Shown: in pieces, positions 1 through 6,415 of the stretch
Layout: each line of letters opens with the position of its first letter
How positions within the stretch are numbered: position 1 is the stretch's first letter
Assembly: GCA_016194625.1 (NCBI GenBank)
Contig: JACQBB010000347.1
Span: forward strand, 1-7,022
Direction: 5' to 3'
Length of the DNA stretch: 7,022 nt
DNA from: Elusimicrobiota bacterium
GTDB lineage: Bacteria > Elusimicrobiota > Elusimicrobia > UBA1565 > UBA9628
Notes under the pieces: model-generated
The model's database searches: none
What the model was told of the DNA's origin: nothing
What the model saw: the letters and a program-made list of their open reading frames with translations, nothing else
Made by a program: the position numbers and the translations under genes

Positions 1-968
<968 letters not shown>

Positions 969-975
969 GGCGGAT

Positions 976-1296
976 ATGGCCCAGAAGCCGGATCGCTCCG
1001 CGGCCGCCGCGGAGTTCGTCCGCGCGCATTGGCCGCGCCTGCTCGTCGCGGGGGGCCTGCTGTACGTGTTCTTCGGCAACGCCGGCTTCCGCAGTCTGGT
1101 CTCCAACTGGCTGGAACTGCGCCGCCTGCGCGGCGAGATCGCGCGCCTGGACAAGGACGAGAAGGACCTGGACGCCAAGCTCAAGTCCCTGCGCTCCGGC
1201 GACGGGGCCGTGGAGCGCGCCGCGCGCCGCGACCTGGGCTATATCAAGAAGGGGGAGATCGAGTACCGCTTCACCCCTCCCGAGAAGAAGCCGTGA
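976..1296 (+). CDS. ftsB: FtsB/DivIC-like septum formation initiator protein
   Basis: A 106-residue bitopic membrane protein of the FtsB/DivIC (septum initiator) family, which links FtsL and FtsQ in the divisome. A short, basic N-terminal tail (1-20) is followed by one membrane segment (about 21-35) and a charged heptad-like coiled coil (about 44-73, ELRRLRGEIARLDKDEKDL). The C-terminal family motif RAARRDLGYIKKGEIEYRF (about 81-99) corresponds to the 'A.eelG.vkpGE..yrf' ending of the family. Length matches the usual 90-130. The start is ATG 976, with an AAGG-type ribosome site overlapping the enolase stop (967-974). Its stop overlaps the GTG start of the next gene by 4 nt. Low sequence conservation in this family makes FtsB versus DivIC a matter of naming; symbol by family resemblance and by position after eno. 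Confidence 0.85.
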   Translation: MAQKPDRSAAAAEFVRAHWPRLLVAGGLLYVFFGNAGFRSLVSNWLELRRLRGEIARLDKDEKDLDAKLKSLRSGDGAVERAARRDLGYIKKGEIEYRFTPPEKKP

Positions 1297-2072
1297 GGCC
1301 CGTCCTCTTCGCGCTGGGTCCGTTCAAGCTGTACGGCTACGGCGCGATGATCGTGCTCGGCGGGCTCCTGGCGTTCGGCTTCCTGCGCGCGCGCTCCGCG
1401 AAGGTCGGCTTCCGCTCCGACGACGACTTCTGGCTGTTCGTCAACGTGATCCTGGGCTCGGGCTTCCTGGGCGGGCGCCTCCTGTTCCTGTTCGAGTACA
1501 CGCGCTGGTTCTCGCCGAACTTCTGGAAGACGATGTTCTCGCTGAACGAGGGCTTCTCGGTGCTGGGCGCCTTCGCGGGCGTGCCGCTGGGCGTGTGGCT
1601 GTTCTGCCGGGCCCGCAAGGTCCCGTTCCTGCGCCTGCTCGACACGGTGTGCGTGATGGCGCCGTTCTGGCACGTGTTCGGCCGCCTGGGCTGCTTCCTG
1701 GCGGGCTGCTGCCACGGCCGCCCGACGAGCGCGCCCTGGGCCGTGACCTTCCGCGACCCGCGCGCGATGGTCCCGCCGGAGTGGCTGGGCACGCCGCTGC
1801 ACCCCGCCCAGCTGTACGAGGCCGTCGGCGACGCGCTCATCGCCGCGGCGCTCTACCGGCTCCTGGTCAAGACCGAGGGCCGCGCGCCGGGCCTCGTCGC
1901 CGCCGCCTACTTCGCCGCCTACGGCGTCCTGCGCTTCTCGCTCGAGTTCTACCGCGGCGACACGGTCCCGCTCGCGCTCGGCCTCACCGCCGGGCAGGGG
2001 CTGGGGCTCGGCCTCGTCGCCGCGGCGCTGGCCCTGCTGGCCGGGAGGTCCCTGTGTTCCCGACCCTCCTGA
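1293..2072 (+). CDS. lgt: Prolipoprotein diacylglyceryl transferase, first of two tandem paralogues
   Basis: Lgt moves a diacylglyceryl group from phosphatidylglycerol to the lipobox cysteine of prolipoproteins in the inner membrane. The protein (259 aa from GTG 1293) has about seven hydrophobic segments (near 14-31, 46-66, 88-106, 113-129, 178-192, 198-212, 234-250). The Lgt signature region reads GRLGCFLAGCCHGR (130-143), followed by LHPAQLYE (169-176) and YGVLRFSLEFYR (210-221). Arg131, Arg214 and Glu218 align with E. coli Arg143, Arg239 and Glu243. The E. coli signature Asn146 is Cys here, and the position of His103 appears to be Leu91 (EGFSVLGAFAG). The start is GTG, overlapping the ftsB stop as GTGA. 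An ATG at 1029 in the same frame is rejected because it would read through ftsB, and the residues before MRPVLF do not resemble Lgt. Whether this copy or the next is the main Lgt cannot be told. Confidence 0.9.
   Translation: MRPVLFALGPFKLYGYGAMIVLGGLLAFGFLRARSAKVGFRSDDDFWLFVNVILGSGFLGGRLLFLFEYTRWFSPNFWKTMFSLNEGFSVLGAFAGVPLGVWLFCRARKVPFLRLLDTVCVMAPFWHVFGRLGCFLAGCCHGRPTSAPWAVTFRDPRAMVPPEWLGTPLHPAQLYEAVGDALIAAALYRLLVKTEGRAPGLVAAAYFAAYGVLRFSLEFYRGDTVPLALGLTAGQGLGLGLVAAALALLAGRSLCSRPS
2043..2048 (+). promoter_or_regulatory. Ribosome binding site GGGAGG that fixes the start of the second lgt
   Basis: GGGAGG lies inside the end of the first lgt gene, five bases before GTG 2054. It is one of the strongest Shine-Dalgarno matches in this run and supports GTG 2054 as the start rather than any upstream codon in that frame. 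Confidence 0.7.
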
Positions 2073-2785
2073 GGCTGGGCTCGTTCGAGCTGTCCACCTA
2101 CGGCGCGCTCGTCGCGGTCGCCTACGTCGCGGCGATCCTGTGGCTGAAGGCGCGGCGCGAGGAGATGGGCCTCTCGGAAGACGCGTTCTGGGACCTGGTG
2201 TACTGGCTGTTCGGCGGGGCCTTGCTCGGCGGCAAGCTGGGCTTCGTCCTGGTCGAGCGCGACCTGTCTTTGCTGTGGCGCGAGCCGCGCTACGGCTTCG
2301 TCTTCTACGGCGGCTTCGTCGGCTCGGTGCTGGCGGGCTTGATCGCCTCGCGGCGCCGCAAGTTCTCGTTCGTGAAGCTGTCCGACTATTTCGCGGTGGC
2401 CCTGCCGCTCGGCCACGCGATCGGCCGGCTCGGCTGCCTGGCCGCGGGCTGCTGCTACGGCGCGCACACCGACCTGCCGTGGGGCGTGGCGCTCGCCGGC
2501 GACCCGTCGCGTCACCCGACCCAGCTCTACGAGTCCGCGGCGAACCTGGCCATCGCCTTCGTCGTCGCGCGCGTCGGCCTGGCGCGCACGCGCGACGGGC
2601 GCTGGAAGCCCGGCTCGGCGTTCCTCCTTTATACGGCGCTGTACGCGGTCGCGCGCTTCCTGGTCGAAGCCTTGCGCGACGACGACCGCGGCTTCGTGCT
2701 GGCGGGGCTGTCCCCGTCGCAGTGGACCGCGGCGCTCGTCCTGGTCGCCGTCGTGGGGGTCATCGCATGGCGAAGAAGATCTTGA
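2054..2785 (+). CDS. lgt: Prolipoprotein diacylglyceryl transferase, second tandem paralogue
   Basis: A 243-residue polytopic Lgt-family protein, diverged from the copy just upstream and shorter than E. coli Lgt (about 290). It has hydrophobic segments near 15-31, 48-66, 83-98, 111-123, 163-173, 188-204 and 224-239. Landmarks are STYGALV (14-20), GFVFYGGFVG (81-90), the signature GRLGCLAAGCCYG (124-136), RHPTQLYES (153-161) and YAVARFLVEALR (197-208). Arg125, Arg201 and Glu205 match the essential arginines and the Glu of E. coli Lgt. The E. coli His103 position appears to be Tyr85 (VFYGG), and Asn146 is Cys. The loop between the signature and HPTQLYE is short. Start GTG 2054 is set by GGGAGG at 2043-2048 and overlaps the first lgt by 19 nt. 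An in-frame ATG at 1595 is rejected because it gives a non-Lgt, Arg/Pro-rich extension out of frame with the first lgt. Family membership is clear; enzymatic activity is inferred. Confidence 0.88.
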   Translation: MFPTLLRLGSFELSTYGALVAVAYVAAILWLKARREEMGLSEDAFWDLVYWLFGGALLGGKLGFVLVERDLSLLWREPRYGFVFYGGFVGSVLAGLIASRRRKFSFVKLSDYFAVALPLGHAIGRLGCLAAGCCYGAHTDLPWGVALAGDPSRHPTQLYESAANLAIAFVVARVGLARTRDGRWKPGSAFLLYTALYAVARFLVEALRDDDRGFVLAGLSPSQWTAALVLVAVVGVIAWRRRS

Positions 2786-3690
2786 TCGTGGAGTCGGGCG
2801 GGCCGCGCCTGGACGCGTTCCTGGCCGAGAAGTTCGAGGGCTACTCGCGCGCCTTCTGGAAGGGCGTCGTCGAGGGCGGCCACGCCACGGTGGACGGCGC
2901 GGTCGTCACGCGCGCCGACCGCAAGGTCGAGGACGGCCAGCGCATCGTCGTCGCCCTGCCCGAGGCCGCCGGCCTGGCCGAGGCCGATTTCGAGTCCTGG
3001 GTCCTGTTCGAGGACAAGCGCCTGATCGTCCTCAACAAGCCCTCCGGCCTGTTGATGCACCCGCTCGGCGAGTCCTGGCTGACCAGCCCCGAGGCGGCGC
3101 GCGCCGAGCCCGAGCCGAACCTGGCCGCGCTCCTGCAGATCCACCGTCCGGCCATCCTCAAGGCGGGCACGCCGCGCTGCGGCATCGTCCACCGCCTGGA
3201 CCGCCCGACGAGCGGCGTCCTGCTCGTCGCCAAGGATCCCGAGACCCACGCGGCGCTGTGCGAGGACTTCAAGGAGCGCGCGATGGACAAGACCTACCGC
3301 GCGATCGCCCGCGGCCGGCTGGAGGGCGCCGCGCGCGTGCAGGCGCCCGTCGGCCGCGCGCCCGGCCACCGCCGCGTGGTGGTGACCTCGCTGGGCAAGT
3401 CGGCCGAGACCGCCTTCTCGGTCGCGTCCAAGAAGAAGTCCGCCACGCTCGTCGAGGCGCACCCGCTCACCGGCCGCACGCACCAGATCCGCGCGCACCT
3501 CGCCCACCTCGGCCATCCCGTGATGGGCGACGTGGAGTTCGACAAGCCCAAGGCGGGCGAGCCGCGCGCTCCGCGGCTGATGCTGCACGCCTACTCGATC
3601 GCCTTCGTGCACCCGGCCAGCGGCCGCCCCGCGCGCTTCACGGCCGAGCCGCCGAAGGACTTCGCCGACTTCTGGAAGAAGCTGAAATGA
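2767..3690 (+). CDS. RluA-family pseudouridine synthase with S4 domain
   Basis: Converts specific uridines of rRNA or tRNA to pseudouridine in the cytosol. The 307-residue protein begins with an S4-like RNA-binding domain (about 12-65, GPRLDAFLAEKF through TVDGAVVTRADRKVEDGQRI). The catalytic domain follows, with IVLNKPSGLLMHP (87-99), the active-site motif GIVHRLDRPTSGVLLVAK (139-156, catalytic Asp145), KTYRAIARG (175-183), and TGRTHQIRAHLAHLGHPVMGD (235-255). These are the motifs of the RluA/RluC/RluD group, and the length is typical (about 300-320). The start ATG 2767 has GGGGG at 2755-2759 and overlaps the second lgt by 19 nt. An ATG at 2140 in the same frame would add an Arg/Ala-rich shadow of lgt and is rejected. 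The target uridine cannot be read from sequence, so no rlu symbol is given. Confidence 0.95.
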   Translation: MAKKILIVESGGPRLDAFLAEKFEGYSRAFWKGVVEGGHATVDGAVVTRADRKVEDGQRIVVALPEAAGLAEADFESWVLFEDKRLIVLNKPSGLLMHPLGESWLTSPEAARAEPEPNLAALLQIHRPAILKAGTPRCGIVHRLDRPTSGVLLVAKDPETHAALCEDFKERAMDKTYRAIARGRLEGAARVQAPVGRAPGHRRVVVTSLGKSAETAFSVASKKKSATLVEAHPLTGRTHQIRAHLAHLGHPVMGDVEFDKPKAGEPRAPRLMLHAYSIAFVHPASGRPARFTAEPPKDFADFWKKLK

Positions 3691-4037
3691 CCCCCGAGAC
3701 CTGGACGCGCGTCGGCGCCGCGCTGATGCTCCTGGACGTCGCCTTGGGCGCGTTCGGCGCCCACGGCCTGAAGGACCGCCTCAGCCCCGAGATGCTCGCC
3801 GTCTTCGAGACCGGCGTGCGCTATCAGGCCTATCACGCGCTGGCCATCCTCCTCGTCGCCGCCTTGCGCGGGCCTGACCGCGCGGCGTGGTGCTTCCTGG
3901 GGGGGATCGTCGTGTTCTCGGGCAGCCTGTACGCGCTGGCCCTGACCGGCGTGCGCTGGCTCGGCGCCGTCACCCCGATCGGCGGGCTCCTGTTCCTCGC
4001 GGGCTGGGCGCTGTTCGCCTTCCAGCCGCGCGGCTAG
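3687..4037 (+). CDS. DUF423 (YgdD-like) small inner-membrane protein
   Basis: A 116-residue membrane protein of the DUF423/YgdD family, whose biochemical function I do not know. Four hydrophobic segments are visible (about 8-25, 48-61, 67-85 and 92-112). Family landmarks are GAFGAHGLKDRLSPEM (21-36), ETGVRYQAYHALAILL (41-56), GGIVVFSGSLYALALTG (72-88) and LGAVTPIGGLLFLAGW (92-107), and the length matches the family's roughly 120. The start ATG overlaps the rluA-type stop as ATGA, and GGAAGAAG at 3674-3681 gives a ribosome site 5 nt upstream, so it is probably the last gene of the run. Its TAG stop shares the palindrome CTAG with the stop of the convergent protease gene. Family call is strong; the role is unknown. 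Confidence 0.92.
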   Translation: MTPETWTRVGAALMLLDVALGAFGAHGLKDRLSPEMLAVFETGVRYQAYHALAILLVAALRGPDRAAWCFLGGIVVFSGSLYALALTGVRWLGAVTPIGGLLFLAGWALFAFQPRG

Positions 4038-4423
4038 ACGAGCGCCGCGGCCGGCAGGGGGCCGGCGGCGATGAGTCGTTTGCGCGCCGGGTCCACGGTC
4101 AGGTTCAGGCCTTCCAAGGTGCGCGCGCCCAGGATCTGAAGGTCGCCGGGCTGGGCGAAGACGACCTCGTCGGTCGTGATGCGGCCCGCGGTGCGGACGA
4201 TGGCGAAGCCGACCTCGCGCTCGAGCGTGCGGCCGTCGGCGGTCATGAACTGGACGGCCTTCTTCTCCGGCTGGACCCCGAGGGCGCGAAGCGTCGCGGC
4301 GTCGATCCAAGTGTTCTCGCTTCCGGTGTCGACCAGGATGTTCGTGACCGAGACCTCGCGCGTCCGGTCCTGATGCGTCGCGACGGCGCACTCCGTGTAG
4401 AAAGTCCCCATCTTCTCTTTCAT
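4034..4423 (-). CDS. Retropepsin-like (clan AA) aspartic protease
   Basis: A single-domain protein of 129 residues from ATG 4423 (125 from the alternative ATG 4411). It carries the aspartic protease signature ILVDTGSENTWI (29-40, catalytic Asp32), an ADGRTLEREVG flap-like segment, and near the C-terminus LQILGARTLEGLNLTVDP, the hydrophobic-hydrophobic-Gly element and following helix of retropepsin folds. One Asp-Thr-Gly per chain implies a homodimer, as in retroviral proteases. There is no membrane segment or signal peptide, so it is probably cytosolic; the substrate is unknown. No retroelement genes are nearby, so this resembles stand-alone bacterial clan AA proteins. The frame stays open upstream to 4834, but that extension is antisense to proline dehydrogenase and lies beyond a good promoter, so it is rejected. 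The minus-strand start sits about 7 nt after a -10 box, suggesting a leaderless message or use of ATG 4411. Confidence 0.82.
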   Translation of the reverse strand: MKEKMGTFYTECAVATHQDRTREVSVTNILVDTGSENTWIDAATLRALGVQPEKKAVQFMTADGRTLEREVGFAIVRTAGRITTDEVVFAQPGDLQILGARTLEGLNLTVDPARKRLIAAGPLPAAALV

Positions 4424-4429
4424 CCTCTC

Positions 4430-4458
4430 ATTGTAAGGCGTCCATCCATACGATTCAA
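4430..4458 (-). promoter_or_regulatory. Sigma-70-like promoter of the aspartic protease gene
   Basis: Read on the minus strand, TTGAAT (4458-4453) is followed by a 17-nt spacer and TACAAT (4435-4430). Each hexamer differs from the consensus (TTGACA, TATAAT) at only one or two positions, and the spacing is ideal. Transcription would start near 4423, the A of the first ATG of the gene. Confidence 0.7.
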
Positions 4459-4467
4459 GGCCCCGAT

Positions 4468-4498
4468 TTGTTCCGTCCGCCCGCGGGAATGCTAGAAT
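4468..4498 (+). promoter_or_regulatory. Extended -10 promoter of the proline/threonine catabolic operon
   Basis: TGCTAGAAT (4490-4498) is an extended -10 element (TGn plus TAGAAT). A weak -35-like TTGTTC lies at 4468-4473, 19 nt upstream. The predicted start is at 4505-4506, on or next to the A of the proline dehydrogenase ATG, leaving no room for a ribosome site. An 8-nt palindrome CCCGCGGG (4480-4487) sits in the spacer and could bind a regulator, though in DNA this GC-rich it may be chance. Confidence 0.6.
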
Positions 4499-4505
4499 CG
4501 GCCGC

Positions 4506-5348
4506 ATGAGAGCGCTCACCTTCCTGGCCGGACGGTTCGTCGCGGGAGACGGGATCGGGGACGCGGTCGCGGCGGTCCGCGCGCTGAACAAGGACGGCAT
4601 CAAGGCCACGCTGGACAACCTCGGCGAGGACAGCCTGACGCGCGAGCTGGCCGACGCCGCCGCGGCCGAGAACCTGGTGATGCTCAAGCGCGTCGCCGAC
4701 GAGGGCGTGGACTGCAACATCTCGCTGAAGCTGACGCAGATCGGCCTGGCGATCGACCCGGCGCTGGCGCGCGACAACCTCGCCAAGATCCTGGCCGAGG
4801 CCAAGCGCCTGAAGAACTTCGTGCGCGTGGACATGGAGAGCTCTGCGTGGACGCAGAAGACGCTCGACCTGGCCTACTCGCTGCACGGCGAGTTCCCGGA
4901 CATGGGCATCGTCCTGCAGGCCTGCCTGCGCCGCACCGAGGCCGACTGCCGCGACGCCGTCGCCCGCAAGATGCGCGTGCGCCTGTGCAAGGGCGCGTAC
5001 AAGGAGCCGGTCGACGTGGCGTTCGCCTCCAAGGACGAGGTCAACGCCAACTACGACAAGTGCGCGGCGGTCCTGACGCGGGCCCCGCTCCCCGCGTTCG
5101 CCACGCACGACGACGCGCGCATCGCCGCGGCGCTGAAGTCCTGCGACGCCGCCGGCCTGGTCAAGAACGACTACGAGCTGCAGATGCTGTACGGCCTGCG
5201 CGCCAAGCGCTGGCATGAATTGCGCGCCGCCGGCCACACGGTGCGCGTCTACGTCCCGTACGGGACGCACTGGTTCCCGTACTTCTACCGCCGTCTGCGC
5301 GAGCGCAAGGAGAACATCGCGTTCGTGCTGAGGAACCTCTTCGAATGA
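4506..5348 (+). CDS. Proline dehydrogenase, monofunctional (FAD-dependent)
   Basis: Oxidises L-proline to pyrroline-5-carboxylate using FAD and passes electrons to the membrane quinone pool, the first step of proline catabolism. The 280-residue protein has the ProDH barrel motifs in order: ATLDNLGED (34-42), SLKLTQIG (73-80), VRVDMESS (106-113), RLCKGAYKEP (159-168), FATHDD (198-203), YELQMLYG (223-230), RVYVPYG (247-253) and YRRLRER (261-267, the paired arginines that bind the proline carboxylate). It is monofunctional: no P5C dehydrogenase domain is present. It is somewhat shorter at the N-terminus than Bacillus or Thermus enzymes (about 300), but no ATG, GTG or TTG lies in frame between the upstream stop at 4434-4436 and ATG 4506, so this start is firm. 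No Shine-Dalgarno is seen; the message is predicted leaderless. It overlaps the next gene by 4 nt. I give no symbol because putA and prodh names vary. Confidence 0.94.
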   Translation: MRALTFLAGRFVAGDGIGDAVAAVRALNKDGIKATLDNLGEDSLTRELADAAAAENLVMLKRVADEGVDCNISLKLTQIGLAIDPALARDNLAKILAEAKRLKNFVRVDMESSAWTQKTLDLAYSLHGEFPDMGIVLQACLRRTEADCRDAVARKMRVRLCKGAYKEPVDVAFASKDEVNANYDKCAAVLTRAPLPAFATHDDARIAAALKSCDAAGLVKNDYELQMLYGLRAKRWHELRAAGHTVRVYVPYGTHWFPYFYRRLRERKENIAFVLRNLFE

Positions 5349-6367
5349 AAGCTCTCCTGAAGAAGACGGCCGCGCCCGGCGCGTCGTTCGAGTCCACCGA
5401 CGACCTGCGCATCAAGCCCGACGAGCTGCTCATCAAGGTCCACCGCGCGTCGATCTGCGGCTCCGACCTCCCGATCTACGACTGGTACTCCTGGGCGCCC
5501 GAGCGCTTCAAGACGCCGTCCACCTTCGGCCACGAGTTCTGCGGCACGGTGGCCGAGGTCGGCGCGTCGGCGCGCGACTTCAAGAAGGGGGATTTCGTCT
5601 CCGTCGAGAGCCACATCTTCTGCGGCCTGTGCTACCAGTGCCAGAACGGCCAGCGCCACGTCTGCCGGGACATGAAGATCATCGGCGTGGACGGCCCCGG
5701 CGGCTTCGGCGAGTACGCGGCGGTCCCCGCGCGCTGCGCGTGGAAGCACTCCGACGACACGCTGCGCGACCTCGGCTCCCTGTTCGAGCCGTTCGGCAAC
5801 GCCGTCTACTCCGTGCTCGTCGAGCCCGTCGCGGCCAAGTCCGTCCTCGTCATGGGCTGCGGCCCGCAGGGCCTGTTCTCGATCGCCGTGGCCAAGGCCT
5901 CCGGAGCCGACCGCATCGTCGCCGTCGAGGGCTCCAAGTACCGCGCCGAGCTCGCGATCAGGATGGGCGCGACGGCCGTCGTCTCGCCCTCCGAGGACCC
6001 CGTGAAGGCCGGGAAGGTGAAGGACGGCTTCGACGTCGTCTGCGAGATGTCCGGCGCGCAGGCGGCCATCACCTCCGCGTTCAAATGCGTGCGCAGCGGC
6101 GGCCGCATCACCGCGTTCGGCATCCCGTCGAAGAAGATCGAGCTGGACTGGGCCAACGACCTGATCTTCAAGGGCGTGCGCGTACACGGCATCGTCGGCC
6201 GCGAGATCTTCGAGACCTGGTACAAGGCCGACCGCCTCCTGCGCTCCGGCGCGATCGACCTGAAGCCCGTCGTCACCCACACCTTCCCGCTGAAGGACTA
6301 CGCGGCCGGCTTCGCCGCGATGACCTCTCCCGACAAGAACTGCGGGAAGGTCGTCTTCGTGCCCTGA
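5345..6367 (+). CDS. tdh: L-threonine 3-dehydrogenase (zinc-dependent MDR family)
   Basis: Oxidises L-threonine to 2-amino-3-ketobutyrate with NAD+. The 340-residue length equals E. coli Tdh (341). Visible are the catalytic zinc ligands Cys38 (ASICGSD) and His63-Glu64 (FGHEF), His90 (SHIFCG, equivalent to the E. coli substrate-pocket His90), and the structural-zinc cysteines 93, 96, 99 and 107. The Rossmann motif GCGPQG (171-176) is followed by acidic Glu195, favouring NAD+ over NADP+. Also seen are the Tdh-typical stretches FEPFGNAV, LDWANDLIFKGV and GREIFETWYK. Position 40 is Ser where E. coli Tdh has Thr. ATG 5345 overlaps the proline dehydrogenase stop (ATGA), with GAGGA at 5330-5334 as ribosome site. 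The partner lyase gene kbl is not in the window. Another polyol/alcohol dehydrogenase of this family is possible, but the C-terminal match makes threonine the best call. Confidence 0.85.
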   Translation: MKALLKKTAAPGASFESTDDLRIKPDELLIKVHRASICGSDLPIYDWYSWAPERFKTPSTFGHEFCGTVAEVGASARDFKKGDFVSVESHIFCGLCYQCQNGQRHVCRDMKIIGVDGPGGFGEYAAVPARCAWKHSDDTLRDLGSLFEPFGNAVYSVLVEPVAAKSVLVMGCGPQGLFSIAVAKASGADRIVAVEGSKYRAELAIRMGATAVVSPSEDPVKAGKVKDGFDVVCEMSGAQAAITSAFKCVRSGGRITAFGIPSKKIELDWANDLIFKGVRVHGIVGREIFETWYKADRLLRSGAIDLKPVVTHTFPLKDYAAGFAAMTSPDKNCGKVVFVP

Positions 6368-6415
6368 CGACGCGAGCCGCGCGGCCGGGGTGTTCCGCGC
6401 CCCTCTCTCCAGAAT
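6368..6415. other. Intergenic stretch with no clear terminator
   Basis: The 48 bases after the threonine dehydrogenase stop contain GCCGCGCGGC (6376-6385), but no stem with a usable loop followed by a T-run. I see no intrinsic terminator, so the preceding operon may end by Rho or read into the next gene. Confidence 0.4.

Noticed and set aside
1029..1292. In-frame extension of the first lgt back to ATG 1029
   Set aside because: It would lie wholly over the ftsB-like gene and encodes an Arg/Pro/Gly-rich stretch. The GTG at 1293 gives a proper Lgt N-terminus and a GTGA overlap.
2140..2766. In-frame extension of the pseudouridine synthase back to ATG 2140
   Set aside because: The added 209 residues are an Arg-rich shadow of the second lgt; the S4 domain begins just after ATG 2767.
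2629..3612. Long minus-strand open frame (327 codons) opposite the pseudouridine synthase gene
   Set aside because: Its product is a low-complexity Ala/Arg/Gly/Leu/Val-rich sequence with no family motif. It is the mirror of a high-GC coding region whose plus strand carries clear RluA motifs.
3258..3686. In-frame extension of the DUF423 protein back to ATG 3258
   Set aside because: It covers the catalytic region of the pseudouridine synthase in another frame. DUF423 similarity begins right after ATG 3687, at a typical family length.
4050..4066. GCCGGC-AGGGG-GCCGGC hairpin just after the DUF423 stop, as a terminator
   Set aside because: No T-run follows on either strand and it lies in the coding region of the convergent protease. 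GCCGGC is self-complementary and common in such GC-rich sequence.
4480..4487. CCCGCGGG palindrome as a firm operator for the catabolic operon
   Set aside because: Well placed in the promoter spacer, but an 8-nt all-GC palindrome is expected often by chance at this base composition; kept only as a remark.
4424..4834. N-terminal extension of the aspartic protease to 266 residues
   Set aside because: The extra Ser/Ala/Arg-rich region is antisense to proline dehydrogenase and crosses two promoters; retropepsin similarity starts downstream of 4423.
4455..5270. Minus-strand open frame of 271 codons opposite proline dehydrogenase
   Set aside because: Rich in Val, Arg, Gln and Gly with no recognisable domain; the opposite strand encodes every conserved proline dehydrogenase motif.
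5285..6280. Minus-strand open frame of 331 codons opposite threonine dehydrogenase
   Set aside because: Composition typical of an antisense shadow in GC-rich DNA; no ribosome site or domain seen.
6376..6385. GCCGCGCGGC as a terminator of the catabolic operon
   Set aside because: A palindrome with no workable loop and no following T-run.
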